Assembly: GCF_958295425.1 (NCBI RefSeq)
Contig: NC_081149.1
Span: 20,450,753 to 20,514,752 of the forward strand
From: Solea solea
Taxonomy: Eukaryota > Chordata > Actinopteri > Pleuronectiformes > Soleidae
Direction: 5' to 3'
Length of the DNA: 64,000 nt
Below, piece by piece: positions 12,159-38,700 of this stretch; positions within the stretch are counted from its first letter, which is position 1; each line of letters begins with the position of its first letter. Both the position numbers and the translations under genes were made by a program. Below the pieces are notes generated by a model. The model searched no databases, was not told the DNA's origin, and was given only the letters and a program-made list of their open reading frames with translations.

Positions 12159-12677
12159 GCTTCAAAAAAGCAATGACAATTGACTGGTTCAACTATGCCT
12201 CATGTCTCAAACATTTCCTGATATTAAAACATCCAAAAAGGTTTAAAGAGAAAATGATCTTTTGTGAATTACATTTAATTTATTTAGGTTAAGTTCATGT
12301 TCTTAAATGGGTATTCTTAAAGCAGCGTATTCGGATAAATGAGTGTGGTTTATTGCTGTCATGACTTTATCCAGAATGTAGATTCCTCCAAACTGAAGCA
12401 GCTGTTGCACATTTTCCCAAAGGGGGGCACTAAAGGACACACATTGACAATGATCACATGGACAATATCAGCCAACCAAGTAAATGGTTTTACTAAACTA
12501 TGTGCAATATTTCCATTGTCCGAAGTAATTATTATTAGTGCATTCAAATGAATTGACACGACAATGTCCTCACTGTCCTCTTGGTCTTCAATGGTCAATT
12601 CATGAAATTCATTATTAGTCCAATTTTCTGTTCTCGTCTAATATTTTGAGAGGTTAAGAAAGCGAACATTGTGTATG

Positions 12678-12680
<3 letters not shown>

Positions 12681-12725
<45 letters not shown>
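12681..12725. repeat. (GT)n microsatellite
   Basis: An uninterrupted GT dinucleotide run of about 45 bp in the myh16-smurf1 intergenic region. Confidence 0.95.
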
Positions 12726-12727
<2 letters not shown>

Positions 12728-14618
12728 CCCAGATGTATAACTAAGTTAGTCTCAATGATGGGAATTAACTAAGTAGCTGTGAACACACTCAGCTGCTCAG
12801 GGGCACTTTGAATAACACACACACACGTACATTCGCAGACAAATGCACGCCCATAATCACATAATCATATGAACAGCTGTACATGATCATTCTGGAGAGA
12901 TAAACTAATGTAATGTGTGTGTGTGTGTGTGTAGTGCCACCTGTGGAGTGTTGACACAGTTAAACATTCACATACAGACACACATGTGGGAATTAGACAG
13001 ATGTAGTAAAAGAGGAGAGGCCGCTTAAAACAACAGGACAAATGTCTCTGTGAGGAGGAGGAAGACAGACACACGATGCCGTCACTTCCACACTCAGACA
13101 GATTAAAAAACAAAGAGAAGAATAAACGTGAATAAAGGTTTAAACCTTAAACCATATGCTTCTGTTTGTAAGTCTGTGTGTGTGTGTGTGTGAGTCTGGC
13201 CCAGTGTCCAGCAACTGTTTCACTGCTTATGTGGATTTACTGTGTCCTGTAAACAGGCTGGTGAGAGGGTCCATTGTTCCGGTAGCTAATACTGGAGCCA
13301 TGCAGCTAAACCCATCACTGCTAAAGAGCCAAATCCCTCTGGCTATTATTCCTGTCCAACCAGCTTTCCCTCACCCTCCAACAGACTGTACCATTTATGA
13401 CCACCCTATGCTTTGCTTTATATTCCTAACAATCTGTTTTCAAAAGGCGTCATTTGAGATACAGTATGCCACCTATGCCTGGTTGTTGGCTCCCATGGCA
13501 ACACTATACGCCATACCTATGCTATACCTCTACAAAGTAAAGAGCTCATTTAAGTATTTTTCCAGTGCCAATTTTGGATTAATGATCCAACACATACTTA
13601 AATAAACGCATAGTGCTGAATTGCAATTAAAAAATATGATATATTTCTATTTAGACAAACAAACTTTGCCTTTGGATGATTCTCCCCTGTATTTCAATGC
13701 CAAATTGGAGGTTTTCCACCTCCATCATTGCTATGCTTGGTGGTTCAATTTAGGTCCTGGTTAGTAAATAAGAGTAAATATTTGACATGACTGCATGACC
13801 AAACAAGAGTACGCAATAGAGGCAACTAAATATTTTTTGTCTGATCTTGAGTATTTCTGTTTATGTTTTGAACTTGAGCAGGCACATGATTAAAAAACTG
13901 AATAAGGGAGGGCGGGAGGGTTCATTTTGGCAACAAGAAGAACACTTTTGGAACAATGGATTTATTAAAGTGAACCCACACAACTAAAAGGTATAAATCG
14001 TGGGAGTTAACCAGAAGAAAAGAACAAAACAGGTGTCAATATGGTTGAAAACATTCAAATAAATGTAATTTTATGATGTTGGATGAACCTGATTTGGGGC
14101 AGACAGATCTGTAGGAGTATGACTTTTTAACGAGTAAACATTTAGGAGTCGGCAGTTGTTGAGAAACTGTGACAAAGTAAAGTGAGTGTAGATGTTGGAC
14201 ATGGACAGAATAAAGAAATATCAAGAAACAGACAACATACCTGAAACTAAAATGTCACATCTTCACTTCTCTCTGTGTTTTCTCATAAAAAAAATACAAA
14301 TAGTCTGTGTTCAAGCCACCTGAACACTGACTATTTCTATTTTTATTTTTTTAAGGTATTTATTTCCACAGTGTGTCTGTGATGGGGATGTTATTGAGCT
14401 TGTCTAAACAGTAATGGCACTACTACTACTACTAATATATATGGGTCAAAGAGATAAAATGCTTCTATTTCGAACATTCATTAGTCATCTAATGTCTCTA
14501 TTGTCATGTTAAATTTAAAATAAATATACCATATTTTACTATATAGTATTGATTTTATATTATAAATACTACTAGGGGTCCAATATTCTTTATTATTCAA
14601 TCTATTATAACTAAATAC

Positions 14619-14620
<2 letters not shown>

Positions 14621-14676
<56 letters not shown>
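14621..14676. repeat. (GATA)n microsatellite
   Basis: Fourteen perfect AGAT/GATA tetranucleotide units. There are no spacers, so this is a simple repeat and not an array of any functional kind. Confidence 0.95.
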
Positions 14677-14677
<1 letters not shown>

Positions 14678-14955
14678 TTCAACTTCTTTTTATGAATGTA
14701 ATTATATATATATATACATATATATGTATATGTATGTACATTCATCTTAAAACTCTAGTGTGTAATGAGCGTTGTGACTAGTCAAATGGTCTAAATAAAC
14801 ATGAAAATGAATCTACAAACAAAAGTAAAATGTATCTAAAAACAAAAGAAAAAGTAAAGATAAGGCTTGAGTGTTGTGCTGGGAAGAGCCTGTATTCTCG
14901 GGAACGCCCACGCTTCCCAGACACGAGCACGTAAACGTTTTACCCATTAAGAACA

Positions 14956-14963
14956 TGACGTCA
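14956..14963 (+). promoter_or_regulatory. Consensus CRE (TGACGTCA) upstream of smurf1
   Basis: A perfect palindromic cAMP-response element, 209 bp upstream of the smurf1 start ATG. The surrounding segment (about 14880-15680) is richer in CpG than its neighbours. No TATA box is evident, which fits a housekeeping-type promoter. CREB/ATF use is inferred from the motif only. Confidence 0.55.
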
Positions 14964-15079
14964 GTACGTGCTTGAGCCTGCCCGAAAATGTTCTCCAGTG
15001 TTGTCGGGCTTCAAAGGAGCGCAGGACTTTGCGATGAAATAATACAATTTAACCCGCAAGGAGAGCAAAAACAAAGCGC

Positions 15080-15115
15080 ATGATTGGAGACTGTGGATAT
15101 CCGTGTGCCCATTGA
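15080..15115 (+). other. Short upstream ORF in the smurf1 leader
   Basis: An ATG at 15080 opens an 11-codon frame (MIGDCGYPCAH) ending in TGA at 15113-15115, 56 bp before the main start at 15172. If transcription starts upstream of 15080 it could dampen translation. The start site is not known. Confidence 0.3.
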
Positions 15116-15171
15116 GTGGTGAAACTGTGTTTTTGGGAGACGGGAAGTTTGTGATCTGCTTTCCCGGAGTG

Positions 15172-28769
<13,598 letters not shown>

Positions 28770-30920
28770 TGAATCCACAACTCCCAAATGAACAGACACA
28801 GTCACACCTGTGCTTGCACACAACTCTTTGACATTTTACATATGCACACACACACACACACATTAACAGAAAAATCAAGTATACAGCAAGTATACAGAGC
28901 AGCCAAGCATCACAAGAACAGTCTCTTGCCGCCTCTTCACCACCGAACTGTTGGTAGTCAAAGGAGGAGGAAGCACAGCAGGAGGGGTCGAGGGTATTTT
29001 AAAATTTTTCAAATGTTTTGAAGAAGCATTTTTATCCTTCAGTTTTAACAAGCTATGATGTCATTCTTCAGAATGCCTAACCGCCACAGCAAATTTGACT
29101 ACAGTCGCACTGGACACACTCAACCAGTCACATATGAGCCTGTGAACAAGACATGTTGTAATTCGATGTGTGAAGAACATGGCTGTCTGACAAGCTGATT
29201 GATTTACTAGTATTCATGCTTCATGTGTAACCACTGTCATGTGTGCGCGTGCCTGTGTGAATGTGTGTGTGTGTGATGGTTGTCAGGACACATTTTTGTT
29301 GTTTTGAGGTGCATGGTTAAAATGTGGATTTAGGGTTGGAATTAGGTCAAGGTTTTGATGGTTAAGGTTAAGCCTAAATCACACTACGTGATTTTCAGCC
29401 CGGAGTTTTCCTCTCACCTGTGAATTTTGCAAGTCACGGTTAATCCCCCCCTGGATTAGCACACACAAGTATGAAATATTCAAAGATGTGACCAAGACCC
29501 TAATCTCAATTCTAGCTTGCTGGAAATTTGATCTGAGCGTGTGGCGATCTGCGCCGAAGCAGGAATATGACAAAAAGGAGAATGAAAAATTTAAATGCAT
29601 CTAAAAACATGGCAGAGGTCACTGACGGCATTAGTTTTTAGACCTGGAGACATATTTTGGGCAAAATTATGCCTCGTTTCATACATGACTCCCTGTGTCA
29701 CATCTTGCGTATCTTTTTGTGACCAAGTATTTTTGTGACAAGATATGCGAGTCTGATTTCCTCGTAGTGAAAGACCGTGTGGTGTGTGACTCTCCCGTCA
29801 TCAGTCTTGATCACAAGACGGCAACAGTGCAGTGTGAAATGCACAGTGATTCTGAACATAGCTTCAGGCTAAGGCGCTAGGAAATGTACGAGTGTCCTCA
29901 AGACTATAGGTGTGTGAGAGAGTGTGTGTGTGTGTGTGTGTGAGAGCGAGAGAGTGTGTGTCAGGCATGGCACCCAGTTACGCTGTAAAAACAAAATGAT
30001 CAAATGAGCCTGCTCCTCTTGTTTGGTAACTTTTTGTCTCTTGGGTTTGTTTCTGCGACCACTCTGATCCACTCTATTTTTATTATTTATTACTAAGTGA
30101 TTACCGACCAAGCTGCTATCTGCTCTACAAAGAGCTGACACTAATCTCTTCATCACCCCCTCTTCCAGAGTTTGAAGGGTCAGTTTACTTGCAATTCAAG
30201 TAATCCACAAAGTGGGTTTTATTGAATTTCTTTACATTATTTTAACATTCATATTATTGTGGTGAAATACTTTGTCATTGTATGAAAACTGTTGGTGTGT
30301 AGGTGTTTTAAATACCATGTTACATTTATTGAAGTGAAGGGGATTGACTTGACCAGCCCTTATTTTAAATTTTTAAAATCTAACGTTGCTGGAGTTGGGG
30401 AGAGGAGCGAGGGCCTGCATTTTTTTTTTTTTCAAATCAAGACACACGGACTGGAAGGAAGGAGTTGCCAGGAATTCGTCGGTTGTATGTGAAGTGTATA
30501 ATAAAATGTCATAAGCCTTTCATACATGTTTCATCACCCATTTCACCAACTTTTGTTTCTCTGTGCCCCAGAATTTTCTCTGCCCATCTCTTTGTGTCCG
30601 AATGTTGGAAAAAGTAGTCAATCCTCGTCAAGACCACCATGAATGAAAAAAAACAAATCTCTTTATGCTCATTAATTCTCCATACAATCAAAACAAAATC
30701 AAAAACCTTAATGATGAGCAAGTAATGTGGAAAACATTAAGAGCTGTTATAGATTGAAGACTGTTAAGCAGTATCATTTCAATCTGCTTTTTTTCTAGGT
30801 TCTGAGTTCACTGTGTAATGGATGCAAGAGTATTGTAACTTACTATGTACTAAACATTTATGGAAAAATACAGTGTAAATAAGATTATATTAAAAGAAAT
30901 TAAATTGAAAATACATGCCC
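28770..30920 (+). other. smurf1: smurf1 3'UTR with alternative polyadenylation sites
   Basis: There is no coding signal from the smurf1 stop to the rnf216 promoter. Candidate poly(A) signals are AATAAA at 30500-30505 and ATTAAA at 30889-30894 and 30899-30904. The last pair is followed at once by a GT-rich element (TGTGTTGTGTATG) that would serve cleavage. The UTR would be about 1.75 or 2.15 kb. A GT microsatellite lies near 29925-29942. Confidence 0.55.
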
Positions 30921-30929
30921 TGTGTTGTG

Positions 30930-31395
30930 TATGATTTCCTTTTATTTGTGGTCACCTCCACAGTTCAGAGTTGCTTTCTACAATTCATACATCAAAATAT
31001 TTATTCAGTACATTGTTGCTGCCACTTTCAAACTTCACAGCCTTTAAAATGAGAACAGATCAAAGACACGATTATTTCCCCTGAACTGACGAGGTTGACA
31101 TGCCGAACCTCACTGCTTTGTTGACAGCATTTACTGGAACTGCAGCAAACAACACTGCACTCAGCAACTGGATGAGATCAAAAAAGAACTGAATGCAGAA
31201 CTCATGAACATTGATCATGGTCTTTGGTGTCAAAGCCTCTCTTTGCCTGTGTGGAAGCTCGACTGAGACATATGAAAGCAACCAGAAACCCTTTGGAGGA
31301 ATTGCCTCCTTACATAACTTGTTTATCTAAGATGAATGATCAATAACCCTAACCCTTTTCGATGTTTGGAATTAGAAAACCAATTCATTTCCCTT
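30930..31395. other. Short intergenic gap between smurf1 and rnf216
   Basis: About 470 bp between the smurf1 poly(A) region and the rnf216 promoter. A minus-strand open frame of 69 codons (31072-31281) with a hydrophobic stretch is present, but I match it to no family and do not call it a gene. Confidence 0.5.
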
Positions 31396-31399
31396 TCAG

Positions 31400-31418
31400 A
31401 CTACACTTCCCAGAATGC
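31400..31418 (+). promoter_or_regulatory. ZNF143/THAP11-type promoter motif upstream of rnf216
   Basis: ACTACACTTCCCAGAATGC matches the well-known SBS promoter element (ACTACAnnTCCCAGnnTGC) bound by ZNF143, often with THAP11, at vertebrate housekeeping promoters. It is followed within 40 bp by a CpG-containing stretch with TTACGTCGTCG. The transcript probably starts between about 31430 and 31560, upstream of one or more non-coding exons. Confidence 0.7.
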
Positions 31419-32314
31419 CACCAGCGGACGCAGCGAAAAGCATTGTACGTATTACGTCGTCGCTGCTCTTGTTTTGGCAGTTTGTTTCGATATTCACGGA
31501 TTGTCTGCCCACCAAGAAGGCTTTTCGGAGTGGTTAATCAGCGCGAAGCTTCGGTATTGTACATTCCTGCTTGTCTATTTTTCAGGCACAGTCATTAGAC
31601 GTGTTTCGTTGGATGCAGCGTTGAGGACACATATCCTGATTGAACTGAGCTAACTAGTTTCTCTGCTGGCTAGCTAGCCAGCCAAGCTAATTAATTGTAG
31701 CTTAGCTTGGAGCAGTGGTTTGTTCAGAGTGTAAGCGGAAATGGCCACTTGGTGCTCTGACATGTTTTATTTCACTGCACGGTGCCTTAAACTTCGAGCT
31801 AATATTCCAGCGTTCACGCTACAGAGAAGACAACAAATGTGAGACATATCCACATAGCTACACAACATTACCAGCCTCTCGGACTGCTAGCGTCCGACGG
31901 TAGGAAATGACAGATTTGTTTTGATTTAACTCCTACTTTAAGTTGATCCAGGACAACTGGGGCTGGGTTAGGCGGTAAACAGGAAGAAAAGCTAGTAAAG
32001 AGAACGATATCAATAATGTATGTAGGATTGGGTTGGCCAACGAAATACTAATCAACTTTAGCAAGCTAAGCTCTTTCCCAGTGACTGTAGGGACTTCAAT
32101 CATTGATTCTAAGAGCGTTGCATTTTAAGAGTGCGTCGAACACACGCAGCATGTCCCCTCTGTCCTACTGATCTTATCCACATCTTTCGGTTTCTTCTTT
32201 GGGCTATATTGTGTGAGGCTAAAAAATCACATTGCGTCTGTGTGTTGTTTATCTTTCAGATCTAAGTTTATATATTTACATGCACTGGCCGTTTCTTTAG
32301 ATATTATCTGTACC

Positions 32315-32545
32315 ATAGGACACCACATCGACTTCCATTCATTTAGACAGCCTACACAAATCATTATCCCTAACCTTAACCATAATCAGTTAATGCCTAA
32401 GCCTAACCTAGCCACAATTCAAATCCTCAGAAAGTAGGTTCTGCCTCATTAGGACCACACTTGGTCTCCATGAGGAAGACTGGTCCTGCCAAGGTCAGTG
32501 TTTATGCCAGAAAAGTTCCTAAAGAGGTGACTAATACAAAGACGC
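32315..32545. repeat. Dispersed repeat copy, minus orientation, in the rnf216 leader intron
   Basis: A CCTAACCTTAACC-rich block is followed by a segment (about 32405-32509) whose reverse complement aligns clearly with 51383-51490 in the intergenic region. Shared words include GTCCTAATG, GGCAGAACCT and TTCTGAGGA. It is a moderately diverged interspersed element. Confidence 0.65.
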
Positions 32546-32716
32546 ATACGCATGCACACACATACCCACACCTACATGCACATCCTAAATCATACTAACA
32601 GCTTTACTTGACCACCTTGAAGAGATTAACACATTTGTGTTTGTGATGTAGATGGTACTGATGGAGCAGTGACTGTGTCTGGGCGGTTTTGGGGAGCTGG
32701 TAAGTGTAATTTCACA

Positions 32717-35700
32717 ATGGCAGATGGAGGCAGCGATGATGATGTGATTCACCTGGCAAGTTTCAACGTCCACCGCAGCCAAGGTGAGACACATCTTCAT
32801 ATCCTCACTGACACACATGCTATCAGTGTAAGACTGAATCATCTTTTAATCTTGCATCAAACCAGACATGATGACGCCTCTGATTATTCAGATAAGGACA
32901 GTATCTGACTTGGGCACAACATCATTTAAAATTTTGTTGCATGCCAGGCATCATTGAATGGGAAGGAAATCACATTTGAAAACTAGTACATGGATTTATT
33001 AAAAAAAAAAAAAAAAAAAAAAAAGGTTATTTCTCTTGCAGAATTTCAAATTTCTGTGTAAATGTGCAACTTGTTCATGGCAAATTGATTTGAGCATATA
33101 TATGTATATATGTGCATATGTATGTATATATATATATATATATATATGTGTATATATATATATATATGTATGTATATATATATATATACATACATATATA
33201 CTAGGTTCAAAATGATAATCCTGTTTAATAGAAGATGCATAATTTTTGTTAATATAGCAATTTGAAAAGTGTTGTAAAAATAGGAGTGCTCGTTCAGATC
33301 AGCACTATGTGGGTGTTTTAATTACACAATCTTGCACATTTTCTACTTTGTTTGGTTTCTCTTTGCTGGTTTGTGCCAATGGATTAATTCATCTAATAAT
33401 CTAATATAATCCACCTTGAGCTAAGTAAACCAGCATAGCATTTATTGTTCTGTAGTGATATGTACAATTAAGGTTCATATTTAATATTAACTTAATATTA
33501 AGAGCTCACTGACATTGTCAAACAAGTCCAACAAACATCACATTCTTAAAATACTTAGATTTTATCTGTCCTCATGTAGTCCAATGAAAATGCTGACGTT
33601 TACTTGCATATGTCTTTGGAGGCTCCCGTGCCCATAAGAGGGAGCTCATCACCATTTCAGATGACTCAGATGAGGAGCCTGTGACTCTGGTACCTGGTAG
33701 TCCTGTTTTAGTCCCAGATGATGCCGATGATGACATCAGCATACTGGAGGTAAATAATGAGCAGTGTTCTTGTAGGCACTCCTTATTTAGATTAGACATG
33801 TGTGAAAGTATTGTCAGAATTTACTGTCAGTAATATGGGCTGCATCTGTGTTCATTCATCTGTCACTTTTGCCTCCTGTGTTTTCCTGCAGCCACTAACT
33901 CCCTCACGAAGACATGTGATTCGTCCAGCAGCCAAATGGAGTGGGATATCTCCCAACTTGATTCAAGTTGTGGGTCATACTAATGCACCTCCTGCGGTTT
34001 CCATAGGAGGTCCCAGCTCTGCTCCCTCGACCTCCAGAGATGCCAGTACCAGCTGTGCTGTAGTTCGACCAGCCATACAAACACAAATAACAGTGCCGTC
34101 TGGCACTTCTGGAGACACAAAACCACAACCGGGTTCCTCTTCTTTCACACTGACTCAATCAAAGCTTAACACAAAATCACAGCAAAAGGACGGTACGTCA
34201 ACACATACAAGTATGGAGCCCCATGCAGTTTCTTCTGTCCAGAACCCATCTACCTCCACAATTGCCAAGGCTGTTGAGATCTCATCCAGAGCACCTATAC
34301 GAATACTTAATCAACCTCAGCCTAGCACATCTGGACTCGCACAGCCAAGAGCTGACTCTTCAGCCAATGTACCGGAAGAGATGCAGGCAAGTACCTCTGC
34401 CAGTACCTCAGCCAGTACCTCTTGTGCGGTTGCAGTAAGTGCATTAACGTCCTCCATAAAGACAGAAAAACTGGCAAGTACAAGCACTCTTTCGCAAGGA
34501 AATCCTCAGGCTAGCACTTCATCTGCACAGTCACAGTCTCACACGCGGATGCAGCCTGAGCCTGGTACATCAACACAACTCCAGTCCAGTGGGACTACAA
34601 CCCTACAGCCCCACCTCATTCAGGTGAAAGAGGTGAAGCTAGTTGTTTTTCCCCAACAGCCGAGAACTCTAATAACCCAGCCCCAGCTGCAGCTCAGGAC
34701 CCAGAACCTGGTGCAGTCTGTTTCACTCAATCGCATGCAGGGCAATCTCATTCAGATTGAGCCAAAACCTCTGGCCCAGGCACCTGCCCAGCCTCCAGTC
34801 CGGGTAACACAACCCCCTCAGGTGATATCGGTGATTCCCCCCACAGTGCTAATAGCTGCAGCCCCACAGAGACTAGGACCTCCAGAGGCTGGTCACCGGA
34901 TCATTCTGGGGAGCCAGGCACCTGGGGAGGCTCCACCACAACCTGGTGTCTCTGGTGTTGTACACAGAATCAACATCAGGGTTCCTCATGTGAACACTAA
35001 CCCTGCTGTTCCTCCAGCTCCCGCAGCTTCAGTTCGTCACAATGGAGGAGAGGCTCGTCTAGTTACGGCACCAAATCCAGAAAGGGTCAATCCACTCCCT
35101 GGTGTGGTTGCAGTCCCTCGTGCACCAGAGGACATTCCCCAAATAGAGGATGCAAGGCCTGGTCCCTCTGCACCACGAGAAGTCCCTCAGCAGGATCCCC
35201 ACATCAGAGGCCTCATCACTGTCGTTGTAAGTACTATATACACAGCACGTACTGGACTCACACATGCATTACAGCCCAACAGAAAGCCTCACATAAGTTG
35301 GTTAATTTCTATTTAAATAACTGCAATATGATAATATGATTGTCATTCTCACCTTTGTTGTCGTAACCATCTCTAACTTTCTTCCTCTCTTTGTGATTTG
35401 TCCACAGCTGGATCTATTGCCAGATGTCCAGGAAGCCTATGTAGCAGAACTGATCCAAAAGAATAATGTGAAAGACGTGAATGTGTAAGACGCACCTGTT
35501 CCTATAATCTCCAGTTTTTCAAACGGAGCTTTGATTAGTGATTAACACTGCTCTGGATATTAAACCAGTACATGTTAAGTTATCAAGGTTTTGTGAAGTG
35601 AAGATCATTGCCGTTATATGGCAACACAAATACTATTCACTGGTCAAATGTACTGTTCAATCCACTGGGGTTTTACATTAATACAGGTCTTTACATTTGT

Positions 35701-38700
35701 TAGATTTGATGTGACTGATATTTCAGTGTGGTTCAGTTCTTCTCATGGATAAAATGTCATTGCATTTTTTTTGCTTTTTAAGTTTGCGTTGTTTCAGTAG
35801 AACTCAGTAGTGGTAATGTGCGTTTTAGATTTTCCTGTGAGTGGTTTGCATTTTTGGCCTTTGCTCAGTTAAATATGTCGGCTTGTGCTCTGGGTATCTG
35901 TTGTGGGCATTTATCACAACTTTATTGACCTACGTTTGACCTACCTGTTGACCTGTTTCTCCTCTCTGCTGTGTCTCCAGTATCTGTAACCTGCTGTTGG
36001 AAAACCCTGAATATCCAAGAAGGGAGACTGCAGCAGCCACTGCAGCTCCAACCAGCATCCTGCTGGAGTCAGGAGACACCCAGACAGAGGTGACTTTGTC
36101 TGTTAGATCCACAACAGTATTGTTCAGCACAACTCAACGTCTTACATCCTTGACCACATGACAATTACAAAACAATTAAGGCAGAAGCATGATATCACAA
36201 TTGCTATTACAGCATCCTCATGGTGCGTATGTGTTTTTGGTCTCCGTCTTTTCAGGTTACTGAAGACCTGTTTGACTATGCCAAGCTGGGTACGGTGGGA
36301 CCCGAGGCTGTGATGCAAGCCGCTGACTTGCTCATGGCAGATTTCAGGATGCTCAGCTGTCAGGACATCAAATGGGCCCTCAATGCTCTGAAGGGACACT
36401 ATGCAATCACACGCAAGGTAAGACCTGTGGTCTCGTAGTGCTGCTTTCTTGCCTTCTTATTCAACTGCCTCTTTAACACTGTCGCTGTCTTTATCTCCGG
36501 CGCTGCCAGGCCTTATGTGAAGCTTTGAAGAAGTTGCATGATTCGGGCGACCCCTCAGGAAGGAGACGACGAAGCAGAGGGTCATCTGAGCGCTGCTACA
36601 TTGACTTCCATTTTGAACATGGTGAGCAATGTACATTAAAAGTTGGTAGTTAAAAGTATATTCACACATATATGAATGTACTTTTACATTACAGGGGTTC
36701 TTCGACTGAACTCCTCTTTGTGTATCTTTAGTACATAGCTACAGCTAATGTTTATGAGATTAAAGATGTTCAGTTGAAGTATAATTAAAAGGAAAAATAA
36801 AAAGTATACCACGTTGTTATTAAACTATTTTTCGTGATTAATGGGGATGGTGATCAGTATTGGTCTGATGCTGGTCAAAATAACTGGATCAGATAGATAA
36901 TATGTAAAATCTGATACAAATCCTATATATATTGCATCCTTTACTATGCACAGACTGTAAAAATGTAAATAAAAATCAGTAAAAGCATTTTATCTGAGTG
37001 ATGTTTAGGCTTTTTGGGAGACCATTATTTGTTCCACAGTTGGAGAACTGTGTCTTTGAAATGACCCAGAAGAAATATCCAGCTTCATAGGTCACAAATA
37101 GTCTAAAATGACTGTATCGAAATAATGTCGGTATTGGTAGATACTCCAGTTTGTGATATCGGTATTGGACCCAAAAAAAACACAAAAAAGTGGTTTCCCT
37201 ACTTATTAACCTCTGTATTGTTTGTGATTCATTCAGTAAAAGCAAGAAAATGCATAAAGTGGTGTCAGAGTCATTTTTGTAGAAGCAGTCACAGTTTGTC
37301 TGTGACTGGATGTAACCCAGCTCTTAACTCACTCCTCCCCCTCTCCGTCCACAGGGTCAGTGAAGTTTGAAAAGAGGATGTATTTCCTGGAGAATGACCG
37401 TCGCTACTGCAGAACATACAGCAATCTAGAAGCTTCTGTGCAGAAGGAGCTGACGTTCTATCAGCAGAAAGCTAAGGAATGGGCAGAGGTACATTAAACC
37501 CTCACACATGCATGACATGCTTTCTTTCCATTAGAATAATGCTTTTGATATTAATTATTATAGTTTTACCTGTACAGCAAACTTTGCCAGGTGCTTGACC
37601 TGGTGGACTCATGCTTGAATGATAGTTTGACACAACAAACAAATAAAATATAAATTTGAACAAGCGGTACTAAATTACACAGTATATGATATATGATTCT
37701 AAAACTAAACACCACAAGACCATATATAGTCTTCTTTTAGGGAAATTAGCTCAGTGGTGCTGCACACATCACACTCAATCAATATAAGCTTCATATATCA
37801 CCGTTGATAAGTAGATAATTAAACTAAGGTAAAATGAGAAAAAACACATCGCTCCCCTGCCAAATAACTAAACATATTGTAATGTGATCCTGTATACTAG
37901 TGTGTTGTGTGTGCAGTGGGAAGGTTTGTGCAATACAGCAAAAAAGGGTAATGTGTTGTCATGTAATAATATACGGCATATTGCACACACTGCACATTGC
38001 AAGCAAATTGTTCATGTTGTACACAACATACATAGAATTCTACACGTGAAACCATGTTCTGAATACAAAATCCTCTTCAAACATTTCCATCAATAAGCAG
38101 AGCTGCTTGCTTTGGTTTATTCATTGAGGAAAGTGGCTGGAGTGAGCTGCCAGTAATTTCAGATTCACTTGAACTATTTTCATTGTTAGCAACCTACAAA
38201 GAAAAACGTGATTTTAAAAATGATGAAGTAAAAGCTTAACTGAGCCCAATTTAATATTTTACAATTGTCATGTTGCCATTTGAAGTTAGAAATGATATGA
38301 TCAAAAAAAGCTTGTGATGTGGCTGTTTTAGTAATATGGTTATGGAGATATGTCAGTCTTAGTGCTCTTCGTACAAAGAAAAGGCTGTTTTCAGATGAAT
38401 CTTTAAGTCTTAGATCACGTAACTATAAACATCTGTTTTTGTCTGAATGATCCCTCAGTCAAATATTCCTCCTGCCAGAAGAGATGATTGTATGACAGAC
38501 TTTTATCTGATGCTCTCTTTCTTTCTCTCCCTCTCCAGCATGAGGACTTCCTCTTGGCTCTGCAGGTCAATGAAGACGAATATAAGAAGGTAAGAAACAC
38601 ACTCAAGCTGATAAAACCATGCCTTTTTAAATTTGGTCTAGTTCACTTGAGAATAAAAGATTCTGAATGTATAATGCTACATTAAAATGTGACGATGTCT

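Larger units (their letters stand above)
11440..14880. other. Intergenic region between divergent myh16 and smurf1
   Basis: No coding exon is supported here. It holds AT-rich arrays at 12056-12158, a (GT)n microsatellite at 12681-12725, a shorter GT run near 12913-12933, and a (GATA)n array at 14621-14676. It must contain the proximal control DNA of two divergent genes, but beyond the promoter motifs listed separately I see no defined element. Confidence 0.6.

Noticed and set aside
14621..14676. Regular array that might suggest CRISPR-like organisation
   Set aside because: It is an uninterrupted 4-bp microsatellite with no spacers, in vertebrate DNA.
15103..15171. In-frame N-terminal extension of Smurf1
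   Set aside because: The extension has no in-frame ATG (it would need GTG), and the 15172 ATG gives the conserved MSNPGTRRNGSS start.
31072..31281. Minus-strand 69-codon frame with a hydrophobic stretch near the rnf216 promoter
   Set aside because: No family recognised, no splice or promoter support, and length is within chance for AT-rich DNA.
33802..35316. A 504-codon open frame that could be read as an intronless gene
   Set aside because: It is the large rnf216 exon (33892-35226) read through into both introns. The acceptor, donor and phase fit the neighbouring RNF216 exons.
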